This document shows positions 13,844 to 22,029 of a stretch of DNA of 29,898 nucleotides, piece after piece. Origin of the DNA: DATMNI01 sp035570275 (lineage in GTDB: Bacteria; Acidobacteriota; Terriglobia; Bryobacterales; Bryobacteraceae); NCBI GenBank assembly GCA_035570275.1, contig DATMNI010000468.1:1-29898 (forward strand). The letters run 5' to 3'. The translations under genes were made by a program, and so were the position numbers. The notes below the pieces were generated by a model, which searched no databases, was not told where the DNA came from, and saw only the letters and a program-made list of their open reading frames with translations. The stretch's first letter is position 1. Every line of letters starts with the position of its first letter.

Positions 13844-15488
13844 ACGGCGACCGCACACCGCGGATCTTCACGTTCAGGCAATAGGGCACGCCGCCTGCGA
13901 AAGCGCGCGCCAGCGCCGGGCGCACCTGGTCCAGCCGCTCGATGGTCTCCCCATCGCCGCCGAAAGCCTGCATCACCAGGTCATACCGCGACGATTGCAA
14001 CTCACACGCCACCGTTGGCTCGCCGGACGTGGCGGCGGATTGCAGTTCGCGCTCCAGACCCCAGCCGGCGTCGTTGCCCACAATCAACACGATCGGCAAC
14101 TTGTGGCGGACGGCCGTGTCCATCTCGGCCAGGTAAAAGCCGAGCGCACCATCGCCCGTGATGGCAACTACCGGCCGCCGCGGATGGGCCAACTGCAGTG
14201 CGATGGCGTTGGGCAGAGACGACCCGATGGTGCCCAGCGGCCCCAGCCGCAGCCATCCGCCGGCGTGGCGTGCCGGCAGGATGGCGCGGCCCCAATGGGC
14301 GAAATCGCCGCCATCCCAGGAGTAAAGCACTTCCCGGGGCAGCGCCTCTTTCAACTCGCCGAAAAGGGCGGCCGGATGCAGCGGCGATGCCTCGCACCCC
14401 ACGTGGGCGCGGTCGGCGGCCGCGGCGGCCAGCCTGGCTTCCCAATCGCCGCGAAGCGCCCGCACGCGGTCCAGCCACGGGCTCGCCGGCCAAGTCTCCG
14501 GGCCCGCCGCCTCAGTGAGCGCTTCCAGGGCGAGGCGCGCGTCGGCGCAGATGGCCACATCCAGCGGTCGGTTGAGGCCCAGTTCCCGCGGGTGAATATC
14601 CACCTGGATGAATTTGGCTTCGGGTGGAAACAGGCGGGCGCCGCCAAAGGCCAGCCGGTAGTCGATGCGTTTGCCGATCACCAGAAACACGTCGGCTTCG
14701 CGGAATACCGTGTGGACCGTGTAGTTCAGAGCCGGGTCGGCATAGCCCATGGCGAGCGGGTGGTCGTCAGGGACGGTCCCGCGGCCCATGGTGATGGTGT
14801 AGAGCGGAATGTTGGTGCGCGCAATGAAGTCGCGAAGGGCGGTTTCGGCGTGCGCCCACCAGACGCCGCTGCCTGCGATGATCACCGGCCGCCGGGCGGA
14901 GCGGAGCAGGGTCACGGCGTGCGTAACGGAGTCCGCCTGGGGAAGGCATTGAGGGCCGTCCGGGCACGCCGGGGAGGCCGGGGGACCTACCTCACTGACA
15001 AACAAATCCACCGGAACGGTCAGATGCACCGCCCCCTTGCGTCCCGCATCCGCCTCCTCATACGCCCGCCGCAGAAATGCGGGGATCTCGGCCGCATTTG
15101 CCGGTTCGGCCGCCCACTTGACCACCGGCCGCGCCATCCCCACCTGGTCGATATCCTGGAAGGCCTGCCGGCCCGCCAACGTGCTGGGCCGCGAACCGCT
15201 CACCGCGATCAACGGGCTGCCCGCCAGCATCGCCGTCGCAATACCGGTGAGGGAATTGGTATGGCCCGGCCCGCCCGTCACCAACGAGAGCGCCGGTTTG
15301 CGGTGCACCCGCGCCCAGGCATCGGCGGCGTGGGTAACGCCCGATTCGTGCCGCATATCGACGATGCGCATCCCACGGCGCGCGGCCGCGGCCAGCACTT
15401 CGTTGAGATGATCGCCCACCAGGGTGAAGATGGTGTCGATCCCCAATTCCAGCGCGGCCTGCACAAACAGCTCGGCTCCGTTTGGCAT
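13809..15488 (-). CDS. Thiamine-diphosphate-dependent enzyme, acetolactate synthase-like
   Basis: The 559-residue product has the three-domain layout of the acetolactate synthase/pyruvate oxidase/hydroxyacyl-CoA lyase superfamily. The Pyr domain (about 1-165) has the catalytic glutamate E48 (MRHESG) and the GGPGHTN loop; the central domain covers about 185-325; and the PP domain (about 365-540) has the ThDP/Mg motif from G445-D446-G447 to N472 (GDGALG, then GNDAGW). Decarboxylation of a 2-keto acid, or a related C-C ligase/lyase reaction, is expected. No regulatory-subunit gene is nearby, so it is probably not the housekeeping IlvB. An in-frame stop lies close upstream of ATG 15488, limiting the start; GGAGGA abuts the ATG unusually closely. 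It is divergent from galE. Confidence 0.85.
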   Translation of the reverse strand: MPNGAELFVQAALELGIDTIFTLVGDHLNEVLAAAARRGMRIVDMRHESGVTHAADAWARVHRKPALSLVTGGPGHTNSLTGIATAMLAGSPLIAVSGSRPSTLAGRQAFQDIDQVGMARPVVKWAAEPANAAEIPAFLRRAYEEADAGRKGAVHLTVPVDLFVSEVGPPASPACPDGPQCLPQADSVTHAVTLLRSARRPVIIAGSGVWWAHAETALRDFIARTNIPLYTITMGRGTVPDDHPLAMGYADPALNYTVHTVFREADVFLVIGKRIDYRLAFGGARLFPPEAKFIQVDIHPRELGLNRPLDVAICADARLALEALTEAAGPETWPASPWLDRVRALRGDWEARLAAAAADRAHVGCEASPLHPAALFGELKEALPREVLYSWDGGDFAHWGRAILPARHAGGWLRLGPLGTIGSSLPNAIALQLAHPRRPVVAITGDGALGFYLAEMDTAVRHKLPIVLIVGNDAGWGLERELQSAATSGEPTVACELQSSRYDLVMQAFGGDGETIERLDQVRPALARAFAGGVPYCLNVKIRGVRSPFTDWQIAGKKR

Positions 15489-15587
15489 TCCTCCGTCATG
15501 CTACTACAAGCGGCACGGCCATTCCTGGCGCAGCATCGCCATTCCCGGCTGTGTTTTTCCCGCGCAAGCCGATTACAATCGAGGTCT

Positions 15588-16577
15588 GTGAACCCAAGAA
15601 GAATTCTAGTGACTGGCGGGGCCGGGTACATCGGCTCACATACCGTTCGTTTGCTCCTGCGGCAGGGGCATGATGTCACCGTGGTGGACAATCTTTCCAA
15701 AGGCTACCGCCACAACGTGCCGCCGGAGCGGTTGCACGAGATGGATCTGGCCGACACCAAAGCCCTGGCGCAACTGATGGCCGGGACCGAATGCGAGGCT
15801 GTCATCCACTTCGCCGCCTTCATCGCGGTGGGCGAATCCATGCGCGAACCGGCGCGCTACTTCACCAACAACGTGGGCGGGTCGCTTTCGCTGCTGGACG
15901 CCATGGTGCGGGCGGGCGTGAAGCACATCGTCTTCTCCTCCACCGCGGCCGTCTATGGCAATCCGCACACCACCCCGATCCTCGAAAGCTTCCCCATCCA
16001 GCCCGTGAACGCCTACGGCGAATCGAAGGTGATGGTGGAAACGCTGCTGCGCTGGTTCGACGAAATTCATCACCTCACCAGCGTCTGCCTGCGCTACTTT
16101 AACGCCTCGGGCGCCGACCCCGAAGGCAGGCTGGGCGAAGAGCACGAACCGGAGACCCACCTCATCCCGCTGCTGCTGCGGGCCGTCCAGACCGGCCAGC
16201 CCGTCACGGTATTCGGCGACGATTACCCCACGCCCGATGGCACCTGTATTCGCGATTATATTCATGTCGACGATTTGGCGCAGGCGCACATCCTGGCTGT
16301 GGAGTATCTGATCGGCGGCGGCATTTCGGACCGGTTCAACGTGGGCACCGGAACCGGCCATACCGTCAGGGAGATGATCCGCACGGTGGAGGAAGTGACC
16401 GGGAAGAAGGTACCCTATACCGTGGGTCCGCGCCGTGATGGCGATCCGCCGAGCCTGGTAGCCGCATCCGATAAACTGCGCCAGAATCTGGCATGGGCTC
16501 CGCAATATACGGACCTTCGCACCATCGTCGAGCACGCCTGGAATTTCGCCGCTCGCTATTTAGCACCAGAGCGATGA
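15588..16577 (+). CDS. galE: UDP-glucose 4-epimerase GalE
   Basis: The 329-residue product is a short-chain dehydrogenase-type epimerase that interconverts UDP-glucose and UDP-galactose. It shows the NAD-binding VTGGAGYIGSHTVRLLL motif at the N-terminus, the FAAFIAVGESMREPARYFTN segment, catalytic Ser/Thr (SSTAAVYGNP) and the Tyr-x3-Lys pair (NAYGESK), then LRYFNASGADPEGRLGEEHE and GTCIRDYIHVDDLAQAH, all GalE hallmarks. GTG 15588 is the only sensible start: it lies just before the nucleotide-binding motif, with GAGG upstream. The open frame extends far upstream only as the antisense of the neighbouring gene. galT follows on the same strand, a Leloir-pathway pair that also supplies UDP-galactose for surface polysaccharide. 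Confidence 0.95.
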   Translation: MNPRRILVTGGAGYIGSHTVRLLLRQGHDVTVVDNLSKGYRHNVPPERLHEMDLADTKALAQLMAGTECEAVIHFAAFIAVGESMREPARYFTNNVGGSLSLLDAMVRAGVKHIVFSSTAAVYGNPHTTPILESFPIQPVNAYGESKVMVETLLRWFDEIHHLTSVCLRYFNASGADPEGRLGEEHEPETHLIPLLLRAVQTGQPVTVFGDDYPTPDGTCIRDYIHVDDLAQAHILAVEYLIGGGISDRFNVGTGTGHTVREMIRTVEEVTGKKVPYTVGPRRDGDPPSLVAASDKLRQNLAWAPQYTDLRTIVEHAWNFAARYLAPER

Positions 16578-16698
16578 TCTGCTTGGGCAGTTGAAGCTGG
16601 AAGAGCGCGGTGGCCCGCCTACAGTCCTTTTTGGAACTGCCGGATTGCGTCGACCGGAGCCGCGCCGGCCTTCAGAACGGGCGCTACCATGTAGGTTC

Positions 16699-17715
16699 AT
16701 GCTCGATTGGAACCAGGACCCGCACCGCCGCTTCAATCCGCTCACCGGCGAATGGGTGCTGGTGTCGCCACACCGCAGCCAGCGGCCCTGGCAGGGGCAG
16801 ACGGAAGAAAAAACGGCCGGCCGGCTGCCGGAATACGATCCGCAATGCTACCTCTGCCCCGGCAACACGCGCGTCGGCGGAGTGAAGAATCCGGACTACC
16901 AGGCGACGTTCGTCTTCGACAACGATTTCGCCACCCTCAAACCCACCACGCCGCTGGGCAGCTTCGAACGCGATGGGTTGCTGATCGCCCAGTCCGAGCC
17001 TGGCATCTGCCGCGTGATCTGCTTCTCGCCGCGCCACAACCTGACCATCGCCGCCATGGAACCCGCCGAACTGCGGCGCGTGGTGGACACGTGGGTGGAC
17101 CAGTACACCGAACTGGGCGCCGGGCCGAACATCGGCTACGTGCAGATCTTCGAGAACCGCGGTGCCATGATGGGGGCCAGCAATCCGCATCCGCATTGCC
17201 AGATCTGGGCGAGCCACCGGCTGCCGAACGAAGTGGCCAAGGAGCAGGCGGCGCAACTGGCCTGGCGTGAAACCCGCGGCGGCTGTCTGCTGTGCGAGTA
17301 TGCGCGGCTGGAGCAGGCCGCCGGCGAACGCATCGTGGAGGCCAACGATCACTTCGTCACCGTGGTCCCGTTCTGGGCCGTCTGGCCTTTCGAGACGATG
17401 GTGATTGCGACCCGTCATCTGTCGGGCGTAGACCGGCTCTCCGATGGCGAACGCGACGGCCTGGCGGACATTCTGAAGCGGACCACGGCGCGCTACGACC
17501 GCCTGTTCCAGGTATCGTTCCCTTATTCGGCGGGTTTCCACCAGCGCCCCACCGACGGCACGGCCCATGACGAGTGGCACATGCATCTGCACTTCTATCC
17601 GCCGCTGCTGCGATCGGCCACGGTGCGGAAGTTTCTGGTCGGTTATGAGATGCTGGCGACGCCGCAGCGGGACATCACGCCGGAGGAGGCGGCGAGGCGG
17701 CTGCGGGGAGCGTAA
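16699..17715 (+). CDS. galT: Galactose-1-phosphate uridylyltransferase GalT
   Basis: The 338-residue product transfers UMP from UDP-glucose to galactose-1-phosphate. The Zn-site cysteines C50 and C53 (CYLC), the nucleophile motif H164-P-H166 (NPHPHCQIW) and the C-terminal HMHLHFYPP block are present. With ATG 16699 as start, the HPH motif has the same numbering as in E. coli GalT, which supports this start over an in-frame ATG at 16591 that would add 36 low-complexity residues. The ribosome site is weak. It lies 121 bases after galE on the same strand and the two probably form one unit. The gene converges on the toxin gene with 45 bases between stops. Confidence 0.95.
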   Translation: MLDWNQDPHRRFNPLTGEWVLVSPHRSQRPWQGQTEEKTAGRLPEYDPQCYLCPGNTRVGGVKNPDYQATFVFDNDFATLKPTTPLGSFERDGLLIAQSEPGICRVICFSPRHNLTIAAMEPAELRRVVDTWVDQYTELGAGPNIGYVQIFENRGAMMGASNPHPHCQIWASHRLPNEVAKEQAAQLAWRETRGGCLLCEYARLEQAAGERIVEANDHFVTVVPFWAVWPFETMVIATRHLSGVDRLSDGERDGLADILKRTTARYDRLFQVSFPYSAGFHQRPTDGTAHDEWHMHLHFYPPLLRSATVRKFLVGYEMLATPQRDITPEEAARRLRGA

Positions 17716-17740
17716 CGGCAATGCGCGCCCCGGCGCCCCG

Positions 17741-17770
17741 GCCGGCTACCAGAGTGCCGGCTACCAGAGG
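17741..17770. repeat. 15-bp tandem duplication at the vapC stop codon
   Basis: GCCGGCTACCAGAGT (17741-17755) is followed by GCCGGCTACCAGAGG (17756-17770). The second copy contains the last codons and stop of the minus-strand toxin gene, so the duplication adds 3' untranslated sequence without changing the protein. Confidence 0.85.
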
Positions 17771-18138
17771 GCTCGGGAGTAGTTATCCAGGATGCGGGCG
17801 TCTTTGGTGACCAACGGCGCATTGGCAGCCTTGGCGTTGGCCACAATCAGGCGGTCGAACGGGTCGCGCCCCCAGGTCTCCGCCAGTGCATGTTCGACCA
17901 CCGTTCGAAACGGCAGTTCGCAGACTCGCAGGCCGACGCCGCTGGCCAGCGCCGCCACCATCTTGGACGCCGTAATGCGCATGCGGCCAATTTCGTAGAG
18001 CAGTTGCAATTCCAGAACTGCGGCGGCCGAAGCCAGAAGGTCGTTGCGGTCAATCGCCCGTTTGGCAGCCACGCTGAACTTATGGGAATCGCCTTGTGCG
18101 AGCATTACCAGAACGTGCGTGTCCAGGTAAACCGTCAT
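17761..18138 (-). CDS. vapC: PIN-domain ribonuclease toxin, VapC family
   Basis: The 125-residue product has the PIN fold: an early Asp in MTVYLDTHVLVMLAQGD, a conserved Glu in AAAVLELQLLYEIGR, and the C-terminal acidic pair in WGRDPFDRLIVANAKAAN followed by TKDARI. These residues bind Mg2+ or Mn2+ for RNA cleavage. VapC toxins typically cut initiator tRNA or rRNA; the target here is unknown. ATG 18138 overlaps the antitoxin stop by four bases (ATGA), which fixes the start, although a longer in-frame start exists at 18153. The gene follows its antitoxin in the usual order. Confidence 0.9.
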   Translation of the reverse strand: MTVYLDTHVLVMLAQGDSHKFSVAAKRAIDRNDLLASAAAVLELQLLYEIGRMRITASKMVAALASGVGLRVCELPFRTVVEHALAETWGRDPFDRLIVANAKAANAPLVTKDARILDNYSRALW

Positions 18139-18371
18139 TTCAATTCGGTCCACTCTTTGGACCAGTCCATCCCAATGATGTCTTCCGGGTCACCCACGAA
18201 GATGTTCCGCTTTTTCAGCCTGGCCATCTTGGAGACGGGCTTCTCGGCGGCAATTTTCACCACCACGCCCTTGCGGACAACCTCCACCGGCACACCGGTC
18301 TCAATCACCTCGTCGAGAATCCGGTAGACATTCTCACGCAGCTTCGAAACAGTGATTTGCGTAGATTCCAT
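18135..18371 (-). CDS. Type II antitoxin, Phd/YefM family, partner of VapC
   Basis: The 78-residue product starts with QITVSKLRENVYRILDEVIE followed by GVPVEVVRKGVVVKIA, the Phd/YefM DNA-binding and dimerisation domain. The C-terminus, rich in Lys, Trp, Glu and Asp (KKRNIFVGDPEDIIGMDWSK), is the likely toxin-wrapping tail. Such antitoxins neutralise the toxin and repress their own operon. GGAG lies about nine bases before the ATG at 18371. It overlaps the toxin gene by four bases. An inverted repeat upstream is a candidate operator. Confidence 0.88.
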   Translation of the reverse strand: MESTQITVSKLRENVYRILDEVIETGVPVEVVRKGVVVKIAAEKPVSKMARLKKRNIFVGDPEDIIGMDWSKEWTELK

Positions 18372-18412
18372 TTGGACAGGCTCCTCATCGTCGAGTTTAC
18401 CACAAATACGTA

Positions 18413-18440
18413 CGTACGTGTCAGGATAATCGCACGTACG
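18413..18440. promoter_or_regulatory. Inverted repeat upstream of the toxin-antitoxin pair
   Basis: CGTACGTG (18413-18420) and CACGTACG (18433-18440) form an 8-bp inverted repeat with a 12-base spacer, the left arm embedded in a further TACG repeat. It is 42 bases before the antitoxin start, a sensible place for an autorepression operator. It also lies just after the DUF420 stop, so a terminator role is possible. Confidence 0.45.
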
Positions 18441-18456
18441 ATTGAAGTCCGCCGCG

Positions 18457-18870
18457 TTACATATGATACAGCATCACGTAGACTACCACGCCGGTCACGC
18501 TCACGTAGAGCCAGATGGGCAGCGTCCAGCGCGCGATCTTGCGATGCTTGTCGTAGCGTGCGGCTAAGCCGCGGCGCAGAGTGACGACGGCCAGCACGGG
18601 GACGGTGGCTGCCAGCGCGGTGTGGGTGATCAGAATGACGAAGTACACCGTGCGCAGCGTGGTGCCTTCGTGGCCGAACGGCACCGAGCCCACCTGCGCA
18701 TGATAGATCAAGTAGCAGGCCAGGAAGAGGCACGAGGTGACGAACGCTGTCTTCATGACCCTGCGGTGCTGGTCGATGCGCCGGTTGCGGATCAGCACGT
18801 AACCCCACACCAGCAGCACGGCGGAAAGAGCATTCAGGGTTGCGTTAACGGTGGGGAGAAGCCCGATCAT
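18457..18870 (-). CDS. DUF420 family membrane protein
   Basis: The 137-residue product has four membrane helices with charged connectors: NALSAVLLVWGYVLIRN, RVMKTAFVTSCLFLACYLIY, VYFVILITHTALAATVPVLA and WTLPIWLYVSVTGVVVYVML. The RIDQHRRVMKTAF and YDKHRKIARWTLPIWLYVSV motifs are the DUF420/YozB family signature. Members sit beside heme-copper oxidase assembly genes, and one relative (CtaM) is needed for oxidase maturation in firmicutes. The ATG overlaps the stop of the Sco gene by four bases (ATGA), so it belongs to the same unit and is probably its last gene. Confidence 0.85.
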   Translation of the reverse strand: MIGLLPTVNATLNALSAVLLVWGYVLIRNRRIDQHRRVMKTAFVTSCLFLACYLIYHAQVGSVPFGHEGTTLRTVYFVILITHTALAATVPVLAVVTLRRGLAARYDKHRKIARWTLPIWLYVSVTGVVVYVMLYHM

Positions 18871-19451
18871 GGTTTTTCGCGTTCCAGTTGGTGCAGATCG
18901 TGCAGCAGGCGCGTTTTGAAATCGTCGTCCGAGGTGGTGTAGAAGCCGCGGATGCGCCGGCGGCCATCCACCAGCGCGAATCGCGTGCTGTGGCTCAGGC
19001 TGCCATCCACGCTGTTGAGCTTGAAACCCTTGAGACCAAGCTCATTGAGCCGTGCCATATCGCCGGTCAGGAAGAACCAGCGTGCGGTATCGGCTTTGAA
19101 GAGCTGAGCGTACTTGGCCAGGACCGGGGGCGTATCGTGCGCCGGGTCCACGCTGAACGAAACCAGCTTCACATCCGGTGTGGATTCGGTGGAGCCTTCG
19201 AGGCCGCGCATCAGGTGGCTCATCATCGGGCAAGGTCCGTCGCAAGTGGTGTAAATGAAGTCGGCGATCCAGATGTGGCCATCCAGCGATTTGCTGTCGA
19301 AGGGCTGGCCCGTCTGAAGGATCAAGTCGAACTGGGGAACCTCGCTGAGGATCGGCAGCGGCTTCGGCCCCGCGCAACCAGCCAGCAGCATGGCCAAAGC
19401 CGCGAGCCCCGGCCCCCGACCACCGGCCACCGGCATCCTCTTATGCCGCAC
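18867..19451 (-). CDS. Sco1/SenC-type copper chaperone (lipoprotein)
   Basis: The 194-residue product has a thioredoxin-like fold with the copper-binding CxxxC (TTCDGPCPMM) and the distal histidine (SLSHSTRF), plus SFSVDPAHDTPPVLAKYAQL, all typical of Sco proteins, which metallate the CuA centre of cytochrome oxidase. The N-terminus has a basic segment, hydrophobic core and lipobox (LLAGC), so it is probably lipid-anchored on the outside of the membrane. GTG 19451 is preferred to ATG 19436: it has AAAGG at nine bases, while the ATG has no usable site, and it adds the basic RHKR of a signal peptide. It overlaps the permease stop by 11 bases. Confidence 0.88.
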   Translation of the reverse strand: MRHKRMPVAGGRGPGLAALAMLLAGCAGPKPLPILSEVPQFDLILQTGQPFDSKSLDGHIWIADFIYTTCDGPCPMMSHLMRGLEGSTESTPDVKLVSFSVDPAHDTPPVLAKYAQLFKADTARWFFLTGDMARLNELGLKGFKLNSVDGSLSHSTRFALVDGRRRIRGFYTTSDDDFKTRLLHDLHQLEREKP

Positions 19452-20181
19452 TACGCGTAGCCTTTTGTCCGGCCAGCATGCCGGAGGCGAGCAGAAGCAC
19501 CAATCCGAATGCCGCGGTGATGGCCAGGCTTTCCGCCGGACCCGGTGCGGTGTTCGGCAGCCCAAGCGTGTAATTCAACAGTGAGACCGAATAGGTCAGC
19601 GGGTTGATCCACATGATGGCCTTCACCCATCCGTGAGCCTTCGCCATGGGGAAGAGGGCGCCCGAAGCCATCCACATCGGCACCAGCAGCAGCATCATGA
19701 TGCCATGGAATGCCGCGGTGGAATCCATTTTCCAGGCGATCGCGAATCCCAGGCCGGTGAGCGCGAACGAGATCAGGAACATTGCCGCTACCACCTGAAT
19801 CACTTCCATCAGGCCGATGCTCACGCCGGCCAGCGGCGCGAAGGCCAATAGCATCAGCCCCTGAATCCACCCCAAGGTGGCGGCGCCCAAAATCTTGCCC
19901 AGCACCAGGCTGGTGCGCGGCGCTGGGGAAACCAGCATCGAAAGCAGAAAACCCTCCCTGCGGTCTTCGATGATCGAAATGGTCGAAAAGATGGCGGAAA
20001 ACATCACCGTGAGCACCAGGGTGCCCGAATAGTAGAGCGCCAGATCGTTGGAACCGTAGCCGATCAACAGCCAGAAAACCAGCGGCGAGGCCACCACGCT
20101 CATCACGCGGCTCTTCTGCCGCCAGAAGCGGATCATCTCGCGCTGCCATAGAGTGGCGGCGGGTAAGAAAAAGCCGGTCAT
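19441..20181 (-). CDS. ABC-2 type transporter permease
   Basis: The 246-residue product has six membrane helices and the ABC-2 permease pattern: a cytoplasmic N-terminus (FWRQKSRVMSVVASPLVFWL), the EDRREGFLLSMLVSPAPRTSLVLGK block and late WINPLTYSV. It pairs with the ATPase gene just upstream. Members of this family export drugs, polysaccharides or, in the Nos/Ccm types, act in metalloenzyme maturation. Lying between heme O synthase and Sco genes, it may serve oxidase or copper/heme biogenesis, but its substrate is not known. Start ATG 20181 follows an AGG sequence in the tandem repeat. Confidence 0.9.
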   Translation of the reverse strand: MTGFFLPAATLWQREMIRFWRQKSRVMSVVASPLVFWLLIGYGSNDLALYYSGTLVLTVMFSAIFSTISIIEDRREGFLLSMLVSPAPRTSLVLGKILGAATLGWIQGLMLLAFAPLAGVSIGLMEVIQVVAAMFLISFALTGLGFAIAWKMDSTAAFHGIMMLLLVPMWMASGALFPMAKAHGWVKAIMWINPLTYSVSLLNYTLGLPNTAPGPAESLAITAAFGLVLLLASGMLAGQKATRSAA

Positions 20182-20232
20182 GTTTTGAACCTGCCCAATG
20201 TTTGGAACCTGCTCATGTTTTTGAATCTATTC
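20179..20232. repeat. Three-copy 17-19 bp repeat between ABC ATPase and permease genes
   Basis: CATGTTTTGAACCTGCC (20179-20195), CAATGTTTGGAACCTGCT (20196-20213) and CATGTTTTTGAATCTATTC (20214-20232) are diverged copies filling the gap. On the transcribed strand each is AGGTTC-AAA-CATG-like, i.e. a ribosome site plus start codon. The end of the ATPase gene lies in the third copy. Confidence 0.75.
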
Positions 20233-21135
20233 AAACGATGCTCCTGTCTCGCGCACGAACACGTCTTCCAGCGTAGGCTTGTGCAGGCCCACGGATTCCA
20301 CCGCTCCCGGGAAGGCCTCCACCACTTCGGCGATGAAGCGGTGGCCATTCTGAATCTCCACGCGCACCTGGCCGTCCCTCACCACGGGGTGCAGGCCGAA
20401 CCGCTGTTCGATACCGGCGGCCAGCGATTTTGAGTCGGTGGTCTCCAGCACCACCACGTCGCCGCCGATGCGCGCCCGCAATTCGGCCGAATTGCCCTGC
20501 GCCACAATGTTGCCCTGATGCAGCAGCACCAGGCGGTCGCAGCGGTCGGCTTCCTCCATGATGTGGGTGGTCAGCAGGATGGTCACCCCTTCATGCTCGC
20601 GCAAGCTCTCAATGTGGCGCGAAAGGTCGCGCCGCGCGGCGGGGTCGAGTCCGCTGGATGCCTCGTCCATCAAGAGGACCTTCGGCTGGTGAAGCAGGGC
20701 CTTGGCGATTTCGACGCGGCGCCGCAAACCGCCGGAGAGCGCTTCCACCAGGTCCTGGCGGCGCTCCTTCAGGCCCAGCCGCTCCATGGCGCGGTTCATG
20801 CGGTCGCGCAGCAGATGGCCGCTGAGCCCGTGAAGGTGGCCCTGCGCCCGCAGGTTTTCTTCCACCGTCAGCGCCCTGTCCAGGCTCTGGGTTTGAAACA
20901 CCACGCCGATCTCGCGGCGCACCGCCCCGGGTTCGCGCTCCACATCGTGGCCGTCCAGAATGGCGTGGCCCTCGGTAGGCGCCATCATCGTGGCAAGAAT
21001 GCGGAACAGCGTGGATTTGCCGCCGCCGTTCGGCCCCAGCAGGCCGAAGATTTCGCCTGTCTTCACTTCGAAGCTGACATTCGAAAGCGCGACGCGGTCA
21101 CCATATCGATGAGTTAGGTTTTGGACTTGGATCAC
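20227..21135 (-). CDS. ABC transporter ATP-binding protein
   Basis: The 302-residue product has Walker A (GLLGPNGGGKSTLFRI), signature (LSGGLRRRVEIAKALL), Walker B and D-loop (VLLMDEASSGLDP) and the H-loop histidine (TTHIMEEADRCDRL), so it is an intact ATPase of the ABC-2/DrrA-like type. Residues after about 215 form the usual C-terminal extension. The start is GTG 21135, inside a 19-bp duplication it shares with the end of the heme O synthase gene. It drives the permease encoded 45 bases downstream. The transported substrate is unknown; see the permease entry. Confidence 0.93.
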   Translation of the reverse strand: MIQVQNLTHRYGDRVALSNVSFEVKTGEIFGLLGPNGGGKSTLFRILATMMAPTEGHAILDGHDVEREPGAVRREIGVVFQTQSLDRALTVEENLRAQGHLHGLSGHLLRDRMNRAMERLGLKERRQDLVEALSGGLRRRVEIAKALLHQPKVLLMDEASSGLDPAARRDLSRHIESLREHEGVTILLTTHIMEEADRCDRLVLLHQGNIVAQGNSAELRARIGGDVVVLETTDSKSLAAGIEQRFGLHPVVRDGQVRVEIQNGHRFIAEVVEAFPGAVESVGLHKPTLEDVFVRETGASFE

Positions 21136-21169
21136 AGACCAGGCCTATCGTCACAAACCAGGCCTATCG
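21132..21169. repeat. 19-bp tandem duplication joining ctaB and the ABC ATPase gene
   Basis: TCACAGACCAGGCCTATCG (21132-21150) and TCACAAACCAGGCCTATCG (21151-21169) differ at one base. On the minus strand each copy ends in GTGA. The first-transcribed copy provides the TGA stop of ctaB and the second provides the GTG start of the ATPase gene. Confidence 0.9.
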
Positions 21170-22029
21170 AGCAGCATAAGCCCGTAGATGAGCGGCAGGT
21201 AAATTACCGAAGTTATCAAAACGCTCCGCGCACGTACCAGGCTTCGCTCCAGCGCGACACGCACACCCGAGTATAGGAACCAAAGGCCCAGCAACAACGC
21301 CCCTACCAGATAAACGCGCCCCGACATTCCTAGCATACCTGGAATCAGGCTGACCGGGATCAGTGCCAAACCGTACAGCACGATCTGCCGCGCCGTGGAC
21401 CGCCCGTCGGGTTCCACCACCGGCAGCATCAGAATGCCGGCCCGCGCGTAGTCTTCCCGGTACATCCAGGCGATGGAATAGAAATGCGGGAACTGCCAGA
21501 GAAACAGGATGGCGAAGAGCACCCAGCTCTCGCGCGTGATGGCGCCGGCCGCGGCGGCGTAACCGATCATGGGCGGCATGGCACCCGGGATCGCGCCCAC
21601 GGTGGTGGACCACCAGGTGCGCTGCTTCATCGGGGTGTACAGAAAAAGATAACTGGCCAGGGTGAATGCGCCGATCAACCCGGAGAGCAGGTTCACTCCC
21701 AGCCACAATTCCATGAACCCGGCGGCCGCCAGCACCATGCCGAACGCCAGGGCGCGGCGCGCGGAGAGCCTGCCGGAAGGCAGCGGGCGGCCGGCCGTGC
21801 GGCGCATTTTGCGATCGGCCTCGCGTTCGTACCACTGGTTCAGAGCGGCCGTGCCGGAGGCGATGAGCGCGGTCCCGGCAATGGTGTGGAGCAGCGGAAG
21901 AAACTGGATGCCTTTCAGGAACGCCCACCAGTTCGCGGCCGCGGGCAGCCCGAAGAAGTACCCGATTCCGGTGCTCATCAGGATCAACCAGGTGATTCGC
22001 GGCTTAGTCAATTCGATGTAATCGCGCAT
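21151..22029 (-). CDS. ctaB: Protoheme IX farnesyltransferase (heme O synthase)
   Basis: The 292-residue membrane prenyltransferase (UbiA superfamily) adds farnesyl to heme B, giving heme O. It starts with DYIELTKPRITWLILMSTG and contains the CtaB/CyoE signature NQWYEREADRKMRRTAGRPL with the Asp-rich substrate site, LYTPMKQRTWWSTTVGAIPG and the WQFPHFYSIAWMYREDYARAG segment. About eight membrane helices are seen. Its ATG at 22029 immediately follows the ctaA stop (TGA-ATG), so the two are translationally coupled and act in sequence to make heme A. Confidence 0.95.
   Translation of the reverse strand: MRDYIELTKPRITWLILMSTGIGYFFGLPAAANWWAFLKGIQFLPLLHTIAGTALIASGTAALNQWYEREADRKMRRTAGRPLPSGRLSARRALAFGMVLAAAGFMELWLGVNLLSGLIGAFTLASYLFLYTPMKQRTWWSTTVGAIPGAMPPMIGYAAAAGAITRESWVLFAILFLWQFPHFYSIAWMYREDYARAGILMLPVVEPDGRSTARQIVLYGLALIPVSLIPGMLGMSGRVYLVGALLLGLWFLYSGVRVALERSLVRARSVLITSVIYLPLIYGLMLLDRPGL

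Noticed and set aside
13995..15587. Large plus-strand open frame running into galE
   Set aside because: It is the antisense of the ThDP-enzyme gene, Arg/Gly/Pro/His-rich, and lacks homology; galE starts at the GTG before its NAD-binding motif.
16591..16698. N-terminal extension of GalT
   Set aside because: The extra 36 residues are low-complexity, and the shorter start places the HPH and CxxC motifs at positions standard for GalT.
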